The position numbers and the translations under genes were made by a program. From Pseudomonadota bacterium (GTDB lineage Bacteria > Pseudomonadota > Gammaproteobacteria > Burkholderiales > Burkholderiaceae_B): 64,000 nucleotides of DNA. Below the pieces are notes generated by a model. The model was given only the letters and a program-made list of their open reading frames with translations. It was not told the origin of the DNA and ran no database searches. This document shows, one piece after another, positions 45,480 through 53,831 of this stretch; position 1 is the first letter of the stretch, and each line of letters begins with the position of its first letter. Location of the stretch: assembly GCA_023439305.1 (NCBI GenBank), contig JAEXOO010000028.1, forward strand, positions 139,771 to 203,770, read 5' to 3'.

Positions 45480-47912
45480 TCAGTTGCGCACCGGCTTGCC
45501 GGTGGTCAGCATGCCGGTGATCCGTTCCTGGGTCTTGGGGGAATTGAGCAACTCCAGAAACGCCTGCCGCTCCAGGGCCAGCATCCATTCTTCGTCCACC
45601 AGCGAGCCCGGGTCCACATCTCCGCCGCAAATCACTGTCGCCACCTGTTCCGCGACGCGGAAATCGTAATCAGAAATAAAACCGCCTACCTTCATGTTCA
45701 GTAACTGCGCCTTCAGAGTAGCGATGCCATCGCGGCCGGCCACGGGGAAGCGACGCGGCAGCGGCGCCCGCCAGCCTACGCTGGCCAAGGCCTGGGCCTG
45801 GCGCACCGCAACATACAGAAGTTCGTGGCGATTCATGACGATGGTGTCGGATTCGCGCAGGTAGCCCATCTGCCGGGCGTCCAGGGCCGAACGCGAGACC
45901 TGCGCACTGGCCACGGCCAGTGCAAAGCGTTTCAGATAGGCCAGCAGCGGGGCGTCCGGCGCACCCTGCGCCTGCAGCTCTGCTGCGCGACGCGCGCAGA
46001 AAGTCAGCCCGCCAGCGCCCGGCACCAAGCCGATGCCGACCTCCACCAGGCCGATATAGGTTTCGAAGTGAGCCACGCGGTGTGCGCAATGCACGGACAG
46101 TTCGCAGCCGCCGCCCAAGGCCAGGCCCGCCAAAGCTGCGACCACCGGCACCTGGGCATAGCGCAAGCGCAGCACCATATCCTGCATTTCACGCTCGATG
46201 GGCTCGACTGCCGCGACGCCATGCTGCTCGAACAAAGGCAGGATGGCCTTGAGGTCGGCGCCGGCCGAGAAAGGCTCGCCCCGTTGGGCGATGACCAGCG
46301 CCTGGAAAGACGCCTCGGCCAGTTCCACCGCCTTGATCAGGCCACGCACCACGCCAGGGCTGAGCGTATGCATCTTGGTCTTGAAGGACACGATCAGCAC
46401 ATCCCTGGGATGGGGCGCGGGCAGGGTCCAGCAACGAACGGATTCGTCTTCGAACACCGTCTGGGTGTCCAGGGAATCGGCCTCGCCCACCAGCAACGGA
46501 GCGCCGATCTGACGCTGATACACCGGCAATGCACTGCGACCTTCAAAGCGGCTCTGGGCCGGGTTCCAGGACCCCGCCGCCGTATGCACGCCCTGGGCTT
46601 CCCAGACCGGGCCGCGCGTGGCCCAGTCGGGCAGGGGTTGCGTGCTGAGCGCCTTGCCATCCTGGATATCCTGCGTGATCCACTGGGCGACCTGACGCCA
46701 TCCTGCCGACTGCCAGATCTCGAACGGCCCTTGTTGATGCCCAAACCCCCATTTCAGGGCCAGATCCAACTGACGGGCATTGTCGGCAATGTCTTGCAGA
46801 TGCACGGCGCTGTAATGGAAGGTATCGCGCAATACCGCCCAGACGAACTGCGCCTGGGGATGCGGCGATTCGCGCAGCGCGCCCAGGCGCTCGGCCGGGT
46901 CGCGTACTGCCAGCAGGGCGGCGACTTCGGGGTCGATGCGCTGGTCGGCGGCGACGTAGTCGCGCTGCTCGGCATCGAAGCGTTGGATATCGCGCCCCTT
47001 CTTGCGATAAAAACCCGCCCCTGTCTTCTGGCCCAGGGCGCCGGCATCGATCAGACCCTGGACTTCGGGGGGCAATCCGAAATGCGCACGAAAGCTGTCG
47101 TCAGGCAGTTGATCCTGCATGGTGCGAATGACATGCGCCAAGGTATCCAATCCCACGACGTCCGCCGTGCGGTAGGTGCCCGACTTGGCGCGACCCAGAC
47201 GAGTACCGGTCAATTCGTCCACTTGTTCGTAGGAAAGACCGAAGCGGCGAGCCTGTTCGAACACGGACAGAATGCCGAAGACGCCGATGCGGTTACCGAT
47301 GAAGTTGGGCGTGTCCTTGGCGCGCACCACGCCCTTGCCCAATTGTGACACCAGAAATGTTTCCAGCGTATCCAGCAGTTCAGGCCGGGTATAGCGGGTA
47401 GGGATCAGCTCCACCAGGCTCATGTAGCGCGGCGGATTGAAGAAATGCACGCCGCAGAAGCGGTGCTGCAAGGCCTCGGGCAGCACATCGGCCAGTGAAG
47501 TGATGGACAGGCCCGACGTGTTGCTGGCGATGATGGCTTGCGGGTGCAGGGCCGGAGCAATCTTGCGATACAGGTCCTGCTTCCAGTCCAGGCGCTCGGC
47601 AATGGCCTCGATGACCAGGTCGCACTGCCCAAGGCGGTCCAGATTGTCTTCGTAGTTGGCCGGCTCGATCAGGTCAGCCAGGTCGGGGGTGCCCAGCGGG
47701 GCGGGATTCATTTTGCGCAGATGGGCGATGGCGCGCATGACGATGCCATTTTTGGGCCCTTCACGAGCTGGCAGATCGAACAGCACCACAGGGATGCCGG
47801 CATTGACGCAATGGGCGGCAATCTGCGCCCCCATGACGCCGGCACCGCAGACGGCCACCCGGCGCACGCCCTGGGCGCCACCCGTCACCGCATGGGATGG
47901 ACTAGATGTCAT
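45480..47912 (-). CDS. 3-hydroxyacyl-CoA dehydrogenase / enoyl-CoA hydratase, FadN-type order
   Basis: The 810-residue enzyme starts at 47912 after TTGGAGAC. The dehydrogenase half comes first: VAVCGAGVMGAQIAAHCVNAG, SNTSGLSITSLA, FCGVHFFNPPRYMSLVELI and GNRIGVFGIL. The crotonase domain follows after about residue 510: VIAQRGEPFSAGADLKAI, ALAGLALGGGCELSVHCAHRVAH, VGLVPGAGGLTF. This order, dehydrogenase before hydratase, is that of FadN rather than E. coli FadB. It catalyses two consecutive steps of beta-oxidation and hands the product to the thiolase. Confidence 0.92.
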   Translation of the reverse strand: MTSSPSHAVTGGAQGVRRVAVCGAGVMGAQIAAHCVNAGIPVVLFDLPAREGPKNGIVMRAIAHLRKMNPAPLGTPDLADLIEPANYEDNLDRLGQCDLVIEAIAERLDWKQDLYRKIAPALHPQAIIASNTSGLSITSLADVLPEALQHRFCGVHFFNPPRYMSLVELIPTRYTRPELLDTLETFLVSQLGKGVVRAKDTPNFIGNRIGVFGILSVFEQARRFGLSYEQVDELTGTRLGRAKSGTYRTADVVGLDTLAHVIRTMQDQLPDDSFRAHFGLPPEVQGLIDAGALGQKTGAGFYRKKGRDIQRFDAEQRDYVAADQRIDPEVAALLAVRDPAERLGALRESPHPQAQFVWAVLRDTFHYSAVHLQDIADNARQLDLALKWGFGHQQGPFEIWQSAGWRQVAQWITQDIQDGKALSTQPLPDWATRGPVWEAQGVHTAAGSWNPAQSRFEGRSALPVYQRQIGAPLLVGEADSLDTQTVFEDESVRCWTLPAPHPRDVLIVSFKTKMHTLSPGVVRGLIKAVELAEASFQALVIAQRGEPFSAGADLKAILPLFEQHGVAAVEPIEREMQDMVLRLRYAQVPVVAALAGLALGGGCELSVHCAHRVAHFETYIGLVEVGIGLVPGAGGLTFCARRAAELQAQGAPDAPLLAYLKRFALAVASAQVSRSALDARQMGYLRESDTIVMNRHELLYVAVRQAQALASVGWRAPLPRRFPVAGRDGIATLKAQLLNMKVGGFISDYDFRVAEQVATVICGGDVDPGSLVDEEWMLALERQAFLELLNSPKTQERITGMLTTGKPVRN

Positions 47913-48511
47913 AGATTTGTCTCCAAGAAACCCGAACCCTGCGCGGCAAGAGCGCGACAGCCTGGCGGCCTTGAATGCGCAGCAATCCAATAATCGTACA
48001 CGCTGCACGCTCTATTAAGCCATAGCGATTCTTTTATTTTTAAACAAAGCAGGACACAGATCAAATCCTGCCCTCCACGAGCCGACCCGACACAGGAAAC
48101 AAGCCGTCTCAGCCCGAGTGACTCTTGGCAGGTAAAATTTCAAACAATCGTTTCAATTACTTAAATTTCAGTGAGATGCGCAAAGAAAAGGCGTGATCCT
48201 ATTGTTCAGGGCGCTGACATTTCAGCACAGTCCCGTCAGCCTGAAAACCCGTCGTACAGGCATGAATTTTTCTATTTATTTTTACCGTTTCTTATTTAAT
48301 TTTTATTTCTTCTTTTTATTTATTCAATGCATAGAAATGATTCAAACACCCAGTCCCTCTCCACGCTGGGCGTTCCATGCCGCAAGCGGCAAAGCGCTGC
48401 GGACCGGACCGCCGCACACCTTGCAAGCTGACTGACAGATACCGGCCCGTCTTCTGTGCCAGAATAGAATTACTTTCACCCTAAAACAATACGAACCATC
48501 GAGGCACGCGC
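47913..48511. other. Intergenic region between the beta-oxidation and chromate genes
   Basis: This 599-base gap holds no supported gene. It contains the start region of the fad operon, a PsrA-like AAAC-N4-GTTT motif, and a pyrimidine/AT-rich stretch at about 48262-48340 that differs from the GC-rich surroundings. An 80-codon open frame at 48193-48435 encodes a low-complexity Phe/Tyr-rich stretch and has no ribosome-binding site, so it was not called. Confidence 0.6.
48141..48154. promoter_or_regulatory. PsrA-like box upstream of the beta-oxidation operon
   Basis: CAAAC-AATC-GTTTC matches the (G/C)AAAC-N4-GTTT(G/C) pattern known for the fatty-acid-responsive regulator PsrA. It lies about 230 bases upstream of the FadN-type gene, in the promoter region. 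The distance and the phylogenetic distance from Pseudomonas make it a candidate only. Confidence 0.4.
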
Positions 48512-49093
48512 GTGGCTGGGAAGCCTGACCCCATTTCGTCCCCCCTGTCCCTGGCCGGACTGTTTTTTTCTTTTGCCCGCATCGGCATCACCAGCTTCGG
48601 CGGCGGCTTGAGCGGCTGGTTGATGCGCGAATTCGTCGTCCAGCGTCGCCTGATGAGCCAGGACGACTTCCTGAGCGGCCTGGCGCTCTCCCAGGCCCTG
48701 CCCGGCATCAATGTCGTCAATCTGGCCATCTGGATAGGGTATCGCCTGCGCGGCGGACGAGGCGCCACCGTAGCCGCGCTGGGCATGGTCGTGCCGCCGC
48801 TGTTCGTCGCCATCTTGATGCTGGTTGGGTTGGAACAATTGACCGGCTCGGACCTGACCCGTCAAGTCATGGCGGGCATTGCCGCCGCCGCTATTGGGCT
48901 TTCGCTGGAGATGGGCGTGCGCTCGGCGCGGCGCGCCTCCGAATCGCAGGGGCTGCTGCCTATTGTGCTGATGGCTGCCGTATTCATCGGCATTTTCGTC
49001 ATGGAATGGAGCTTGATCGCCGTCGTGCTGATCACAGCGCCGCTGTCCATCTGGGTCGCCTGGCATCGCCTGGGCGCGCAGCAGGCGGGCTGA
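48512..49093 (+). CDS. Chromate transporter, N-terminal-half protein (ChrA family, short chain)
   Basis: The 193-residue membrane protein begins at GTG 48512 and has the CHR-domain signature SFARIGITSFGGGLSGWLMREFVVQRRLMSQDDFLSGLALSQALPGINVVNLA. Short-chain CHR proteins occur as adjacent pairs that together make one transporter. The partner gene follows after two bases. Actual chromate transport is not proven; the family may carry other oxyanions. Confidence 0.88.
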   Translation: MAGKPDPISSPLSLAGLFFSFARIGITSFGGGLSGWLMREFVVQRRLMSQDDFLSGLALSQALPGINVVNLAIWIGYRLRGGRGATVAALGMVVPPLFVAILMLVGLEQLTGSDLTRQVMAGIAAAAIGLSLEMGVRSARRASESQGLLPIVLMAAVFIGIFVMEWSLIAVVLITAPLSIWVAWHRLGAQQAG

Positions 49094-49095
49094 CC

Positions 49096-49626
49096 ATGTG
49101 GACCATCCTGCTTGAATTGATGCGCGTGTTTGCGCCGCTGTCCTTTCTGACCGTGGGCGGCGGACAAAGCATCATCCCCGAAATTCACCGCCAATCGGTG
49201 GAAATCCACCACTGGATCAGCAACCAGGAATTTCTGGACCTATTCGCCCTGTCTCGTCTGACGCCGGGACCCAAGTCGCTGCTGGTCACGATGGTCGGCT
49301 GGAAAACAGCCGGCTGGGCCGGTGCGCTGGCGGCGTCCATCGCTATTTTCCTGCCCTCGGCTCTATTGATCTATTACCTGGCCACCGTCTGGAAACGCTA
49401 CGAAGGCACACGTTTTATCCGCGCCGTGGAGATCGGGCTGCTGCCCATCGCCGCCGGCATGATTCTGGCCGCCAGCGGCACCATTCTGAAAGCCGCCGAA
49501 GGCGGACCCTGGGCCTGGGGCGTGGCGCTGGCGGCCACTGCGCTGCTGCTGCGCACCCGCATCAATCCTTTACTGCTGCTGGCGCTGGGTGGCGCGCTGT
49601 TCGCCTTGATCCGGCCGCTGGTCTGA
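49096..49626 (+). CDS. Chromate transporter, second-half protein (ChrA family, short chain)
   Basis: The 176-residue membrane protein has the second CHR domain: FAPLSFLTVGGGQSIIPEIHRQSVEIHHWISNQEFLDLFALSRLTPGPKSLLVTMVGWKTAGWAGAL. It starts at 49096, two bases after the first half stops, so the pair is coupled. Both halves are needed for the expected antiparallel two-domain transporter. Confidence 0.88.
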   Translation: MWTILLELMRVFAPLSFLTVGGGQSIIPEIHRQSVEIHHWISNQEFLDLFALSRLTPGPKSLLVTMVGWKTAGWAGALAASIAIFLPSALLIYYLATVWKRYEGTRFIRAVEIGLLPIAAGMILAASGTILKAAEGGPWAWGVALAATALLLRTRINPLLLLALGGALFALIRPLV

Positions 49627-49646
49627 CGCGGCTCAGATCTTTACTG

Positions 49647-50426
49647 TCACAACAAAGACTCCGCCGGCTCTGACTGCGCCTGCAGCACGTCCTCCAGCCG
49701 GCGCGCCTCGCGCTCCAGCAGCGCGACCACTTGCACCAGACGGCCGTCGCCCAGCCGGGCCCGCGTGGTCGATACGCTCAGGCACGCGCCAGGCTGGCCG
49801 CGTCCATCCCGAATAGGCACCGCCACCGAGCGCACATCGACTTCAGCCGCATCCCGCACGGCATAGCCTTGTTCGCAAGCCTGTCGCCAACGGCGCTCGG
49901 CCTCCTGCTCGCCCTGCGGATCGCGCTGGCACAAGAAAGCCGCATTGCGACGCAGCACGTCCAGCACGTCTGCTTCGGGCAGGTGCAGCAGCAACGCTAT
50001 GCCGCTGGCGCCTCGCCCCAAAGGCCGACGCACGCCCACATCGAGCGTAAATGCCTTGAACAGATGCGCCCCCGAGCGCCGATCCAGGCAGAGCAGATCC
50101 AGCCCGCTGCGCTTGGACACAAAAGCCGTATCACCGGTTTCTGCGGCAATGCGCGCCACGGACGGCCTGCACAAAGTGGCAAAGTCGTAATCCACGCTGG
50201 CCGTCAGGCCCAATTCCGCCACCATGGCCCCCAAAAAATAGCGACGGCTGTAGGGACGCTGGATGACAGCGCCCTGAGCCTGCAGTTCGGTCAGCATGCG
50301 ATGCACGGTGGGCTGGGACAGGCCGGTCAGCGCCGTCAGATCCTTCAAGCGCACTCCCGTGCCCTGGTGATGCGCTATGACGCGAAGAATATCGAAGGCG
50401 CGACCCAGACTTTGCACTGATGACAT
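49647..50426 (-). CDS. IclR-family regulator of the 50.5-53.7 kb operon
   Basis: The 259-residue protein has the IclR winged helix (SLGRAFDILRVIAHHQGTGVRLKDLTALTGLSQPTVHRMLTELQAQG) and effector domain (TGDTAFVSKRSGLDLLCLDRRSG, PLGRGASGIALLLHL). It starts at 50426 after GGAG. It is divergent from the methylisocitrate-lyase-like operon, and the intergenic region around 50485-50507 contains TACGTA-centred inverted repeats that could be its operator. Confidence 0.88.
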   Translation of the reverse strand: MSSVQSLGRAFDILRVIAHHQGTGVRLKDLTALTGLSQPTVHRMLTELQAQGAVIQRPYSRRYFLGAMVAELGLTASVDYDFATLCRPSVARIAAETGDTAFVSKRSGLDLLCLDRRSGAHLFKAFTLDVGVRRPLGRGASGIALLLHLPEADVLDVLRRNAAFLCQRDPQGEQEAERRWRQACEQGYAVRDAAEVDVRSVAVPIRDGRGQPGACLSVSTTRARLGDGRLVQVVALLEREARRLEDVLQAQSEPAESLL

Positions 50427-50564
50427 AAAAACTCCGCCATGTGGATTACTTGTAAACACAAGAAGCAATTGATTGACAAGGATTTATCGTATTACGTACG
50501 CTATACATCAATTAGTTAACGCATTAATTAATCCATATTATGGACTTTTAAACGGAGTAGCACA

Positions 50565-51458
50565 ATGTCTCAACAACCCGCTTCCGCTGGCGCTCGTTTC
50601 CGTCAGGCCCTGAACGAAGAGCATCCGCTGCAAATTGTCGGCACCCTGAACCCCTACACCGCCATGATGGCCAAGACACTGGGCTTTCGCGCCCTGTATC
50701 TGGCCGGTGCCGGCGTGGCTAATTATTCCTACGGCCTGCCCGACTTGGGCATTACCAATCTGAGCGATGTGCTGACCGACTTGCGCCGTATTACCGATGC
50801 CGTAGACCTGCCCGTGGTCGTGGACGTGGACACTGGTTTTGGCGGCGCATTCACCATCGCCCGAATGATGAAAGGACTGATCAAGGACGGAGCCGCCGCC
50901 CTGCACATGGAAGACCAGGTACAGCTCAAGCGCTGCGGCCACCGTCCCGGCAAGGAAATCGTCAGCCAGGACGAAATGCTGGATCGCATCAAAGCCGCCG
51001 TGGATGCGCGCACCGACCCCGATTTCTTCATCATTGCCCGCACGGATGCGCTGGCCATCGAGGGCCTGGACAAAGCCCTGGACCGAGCCCAGGCTTATCT
51101 GGACGCCGGCGCCGACATGATTTTTGCCGAAGCCTGCACCACCCTGGACGAGTACACGGCGTTCGTGCAGCGCCTGGATCGTCCGCATTCGGTGCTGGCC
51201 AACATCACCGAGTTTTCCAAGACTCCAAATTTCACGACGGAAGAACTAGCCCAAGTCGGAGTATCAGCCGCGCTGTACCCGCTATCGGCCGCCCGCGCCA
51301 TGAACGCCGCCGCCCTGCGCGTCTACCAGGAAATCCGTCATAAAGGCACACAAAAAGGAGTCCTGGACATCATGCAACAACGTGAAGAGCTGTACAAATT
51401 CCTGGATTACCACGCCTACGAGGCTCGTATCGACGCCTTGTTTTCGCAGCAAAAATAA
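50565..51458 (+). CDS. Isocitrate lyase/PEP mutase superfamily C-C lyase, methylisocitrate-lyase-like
   Basis: The 297-residue TIM-barrel enzyme has [11 protein letters not shown] (metal-binding aspartates), the lyase signature KRCGH within [18 protein letters not shown], and [30 protein letters not shown] is the catalytic motif of 2-methylisocitrate and 2,3-dimethylmalate lyases and is missing from oxaloacetate decarboxylase relatives. No prpC or prpD homologue is present, so a 2-methylcitrate-cycle role is unlikely. It probably splits a substituted malate formed by the accompanying enzymes. Confidence 0.82.
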   Translation: MSQQPASAGARFRQALNEEHPLQIVGTLNPYTAMMAKTLGFRALYLAGAGVANYSYGLPDLGITNLSDVLTDLRRITDAVDLPVVVDVDTGFGGAFTIARMMKGLIKDGAAALHMEDQVQLKRCGHRPGKEIVSQDEMLDRIKAAVDARTDPDFFIIARTDALAIEGLDKALDRAQAYLDAGADMIFAEACTTLDEYTAFVQRLDRPHSVLANITEFSKTPNFTTEELAQVGVSAALYPLSAARAMNAAALRVYQEIRHKGTQKGVLDIMQQREELYKFLDYHAYEARIDALFSQQK

Positions 51459-51491
51459 ACCTTCCCGACGAGGAAGGCCGAGGAGACAACC

Positions 51492-52451
51492 ATGATCAAG
51501 ACCCCGCTGCGTCTGCTGACGGCTTGCCTGCTGTGCGCCGCAGGCGCCGTATACGCCGCCCCCTACCCGAACGGACCCATCCGCTTCATTGTGCCGTTCG
51601 CTCCGGGCGGCGGCACCGACGTCGTGGCCCGCATACTGGCCAAGGAACTGGCCAAAGAGCTGGATGCCACCATCGTGGTAGAAAACAAACCCGGCGCGAA
51701 CGGCATCATCGGCACCAAGGCGGCGCTGCAAGCGCCAGCCGACGGCCAGACCATCGTGTTGGCCATCGAAGCCACTATCGCCATGAGCCCCTGGCTCTAC
51801 AAGAGCACAGGCTACAGCTACAAGGATTTCGCAGGCATCTCCCAGGTGTCGTCGCAACCCTATCTGCTGGTGGCCAACCCTGCCGTCAAAGCCGATTCCC
51901 TGAAAGCCCTGAGCGATCTGTCACAGAAAGAGGCCGGGGAATTGAACTATGCCACCGGAGCCTCGGCTGCCTTTCTGGCCGGCGAAACTCTGAAGGCGGC
52001 CACCCACCTGGACATGCTGAACATTCCCTACAAGGGATCGGGTGAAGCCATCAGCGATGTGGTGGGCGGACGGGTGCAACTGATGATCTCCAGCCCGGTG
52101 TCCGTACTGCCGCACCTGCAGCAAGGCCAGCTCAAGCCGATCGCCGTCACCAGCCGGGAACGCTACCGTCTGCTGCCCGACCTGCCCTCCGTGGCCGAGC
52201 AGGGCTACCCCGGGTTCGACGTGGTGGGCTGGTACGGACTGGCCGCACCCGCGGGAACGCCGCCCGAGATCATCCGCACGCTGCACGCCGCCACCCAGAA
52301 GGCCCTGGAATCGCCCGAGCTCAAGACTCAGTTCCAGACGGCGGGCGTCGAGCCCAAGGGCTCCAGCAGCGAAGCCTTCGACGCACTGATGCACAGCGAG
52401 ACGCAGCGCTGGGAGCAGCCCATCAAAGACGCCGGGCTTTTCCAAAAATGA
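51492..52451 (+). CDS. Bug-family periplasmic solute receptor
   Basis: The 319-residue protein has a signal peptide (RLLTACLLCAAGAVYA) and the Bug motifs YPNGPIRFIVPFAPGGGTDVVARI, VENKPGANGIIGTKAAL and LNIPYKGSGEAISDVVGGRVQL. A GAGGAGA site lies before the ATG. Position inside the operon implies that it captures the substrate of the encoded pathway; no membrane transport partner is adjacent. Confidence 0.9.
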   Translation: MIKTPLRLLTACLLCAAGAVYAAPYPNGPIRFIVPFAPGGGTDVVARILAKELAKELDATIVVENKPGANGIIGTKAALQAPADGQTIVLAIEATIAMSPWLYKSTGYSYKDFAGISQVSSQPYLLVANPAVKADSLKALSDLSQKEAGELNYATGASAAFLAGETLKAATHLDMLNIPYKGSGEAISDVVGGRVQLMISSPVSVLPHLQQGQLKPIAVTSRERYRLLPDLPSVAEQGYPGFDVVGWYGLAAPAGTPPEIIRTLHAATQKALESPELKTQFQTAGVEPKGSSSEAFDALMHSETQRWEQPIKDAGLFQK

Positions 52452-52466
52452 CACAAGGAGTTCTCC

Positions 52467-52859
52467 ATGCCCCACGCCTGGATTGAATACAGCAGCAATA
52501 TCGAACACGACGATGAAATCCGATCCCTGGGCCCCGCCCTGCACCAGGCCATGCTGGACAGCGGCATCTTCCCGCTGGCAGGCATACGTATACGCCTGCT
52601 GCCCATACAGAATGCCTTGATCGCCGACGGCAATCCGGACAACGCATTCGTGCACATCGTACTGCGCATCGGCCATGGCCGCGACGCCGCCACCAAGAAG
52701 CAAGTGGCGGACACCATCTTCGCAACATTGACAAGCCACTTGTCAGCGCTGAGCGAGCGGCGGCCCACCGCCATTGCCTTTGAAGTCCAGGAAATGGATC
52801 CGATCCTGAACTACAAAGCCAACTCCATCCGCAAATTCATGAATCAAGCAGGAGCCTGA
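52467..52859 (+). CDS. 5-carboxymethyl-2-hydroxymuconate isomerase (CHMI)-family tautomerase
   Basis: The 130-residue protein starts MPHAWIEYSSNI, so Pro2 becomes the N-terminal catalytic proline. It has the CHMI pattern: IFPLAGIRIRLLPIQNALIADGNPDNAFVHIVLRIGHGRDAATKKQVADTIF. CHMI enzymes shift the double bond of muconate-like dienes in the homoprotocatechuate pathway. The rest of that pathway (extradiol dioxygenase, HpcH aldolase) is missing here. It starts 15 bases after the receptor gene. Confidence 0.85.
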   Translation: MPHAWIEYSSNIEHDDEIRSLGPALHQAMLDSGIFPLAGIRIRLLPIQNALIADGNPDNAFVHIVLRIGHGRDAATKKQVADTIFATLTSHLSALSERRPTAIAFEVQEMDPILNYKANSIRKFMNQAGA

Positions 52860-52864
52860 GCGAC

Positions 52865-53710
52865 ATGCCGATTGTTTGCTATCACCATCAGGGCGCCAAT
52901 GCCATCGGCGTGCTGAATCAGGGCTTTGTGCATCGCCTGGACGTCGACGCCACCGCCATGAAGGCGCTGCTCTCCACGCCACAGGAGCTGGAACGCCGCA
53001 TGGCTCAGGCCCTGGACGAACCCGGCATTGCCCAGAGCCATATCCAGCTCCGGCCCACCCTGTTCGAACCGGAGAAGATTTTCTGCGTCGGGGTCAACTA
53101 TGCGGACCGCAACGAAGAATACAAGGACGGCAGCAGCGCCCCCGCCTACCCCAGCTTGTTCATGCGCACGGCCAGCACCTTTGTAGGACACGGCCAGCAC
53201 CTGCTCAAGCCCGCCATCAGCGAACAGTTCGACTACGAAGGCGAAATTGTCCTGGTGATCGGCAAGGAGGGCCGTCGCATCGCCCGGGAACACGCTCTGG
53301 AACATATTGCTGGACTGTGCATTGCCAATGAAGGAACCGTGCGCGACTGGCTGCGCCACGGCAAATTCAACGTCACCCAAGGCAAGAACTTCGAGGCCAG
53401 CGGCAGCATCGGACCCTGGATGACCTTGCTGCGCGATCCGGCCCAGTTGCAGAACCTGCATCTGCAGACCTGGGTGAACGACGAGCTGCGTCAGGACGAC
53501 ACCACCGCCAACCTGATTTTCGGCTTTGATCGCCTGATTGAATACATTTCGCAATTCAGCCGGCTGATGCCCGGCGATGTCATCCTGACCGGGACGCCCA
53601 CCGGCGCGGGCGCACGCTTCGATCCGCCTCGCTACCTGAACAGCGGCGACCGACTGCGCATCGCCGTCACTGGCCTGGGGGCCCTGGAGAATCCTGTCGC
53701 CCCCACTTGA
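52865..53710 (+). CDS. FAH-family decarboxylase/isomerase or hydrolase (HpcE-like)
   Basis: The 281-residue protein has FAH motifs: ILCVGVNYADRNEEYKDG-type (FCVGVNYADRN), PSLFMRTASTFVGHGQHL, the metal site FDYEGEIVLVIGKEG, LCIANEGTVRDW, GKNFEASGSIGPWM and LTGTPTGAG. It is one FAH domain rather than the two-domain HpcE. Paired with CHMI it would act on a 2-hydroxymuconate-type acid, by decarboxylation, tautomerisation or hydrolysis. It begins five bases after CHMI. Confidence 0.85.
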   Translation: MPIVCYHHQGANAIGVLNQGFVHRLDVDATAMKALLSTPQELERRMAQALDEPGIAQSHIQLRPTLFEPEKIFCVGVNYADRNEEYKDGSSAPAYPSLFMRTASTFVGHGQHLLKPAISEQFDYEGEIVLVIGKEGRRIAREHALEHIAGLCIANEGTVRDWLRHGKFNVTQGKNFEASGSIGPWMTLLRDPAQLQNLHLQTWVNDELRQDDTTANLIFGFDRLIEYISQFSRLMPGDVILTGTPTGAGARFDPPRYLNSGDRLRIAVTGLGALENPVAPT

Positions 53711-53732
53711 CCTCCCTCCCGTCGCCCCTTGC

Positions 53733-53763
53733 CACGCCCGGTCTGCACTGCAGGCCGGGCGTG
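53733..53763 (+). terminator. Hairpin after the FAH gene
   Basis: CACGCCCGG and CCGGGCGTG form a nine-base-pair stem enclosing a second inner CTGCA/TGCAG stem. No T-run follows, so it may be a weak or Rho-assisted terminator between this operon and mla. Confidence 0.5.
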
Positions 53764-53769
53764 ATTGCA

Positions 53770-53799
53770 TTGAGCGCTAAACCCGCCAGGCGTTACAAT
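53770..53799 (+). promoter_or_regulatory. Candidate sigma-70 promoter of the mla operon
   Basis: TTGAGC (53770-53775) and TACAAT (53794-53799) with an 18-base spacer lie 32 bases before the mlaF start codon. The match to the consensus is good at the -10 and moderate at the -35. Confidence 0.5.
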
Positions 53800-53831
53800 G
53801 TCAGGTCCATTTACCCGACCTTGCCCGCGAC

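Noticed and set aside
45825..47348. Plus-strand open frame (507 codons) opposite the FadN-type gene
   Set aside because: No recognisable domain; the minus-strand dehydrogenase/hydratase motifs explain the region.
48193..48435. Possible 80-residue Phe/Tyr-rich membrane peptide
   Set aside because: No ribosome-binding site, the hydrophobic part is just a T-rich stretch, and the tail is low-complexity.
50565..51458. 2-methylcitrate cycle gene prpB
   Set aside because: The KRCGH lyase motif fits, but prpC, prpD and prpR are absent and the operon partners are CHMI and FAH proteins.
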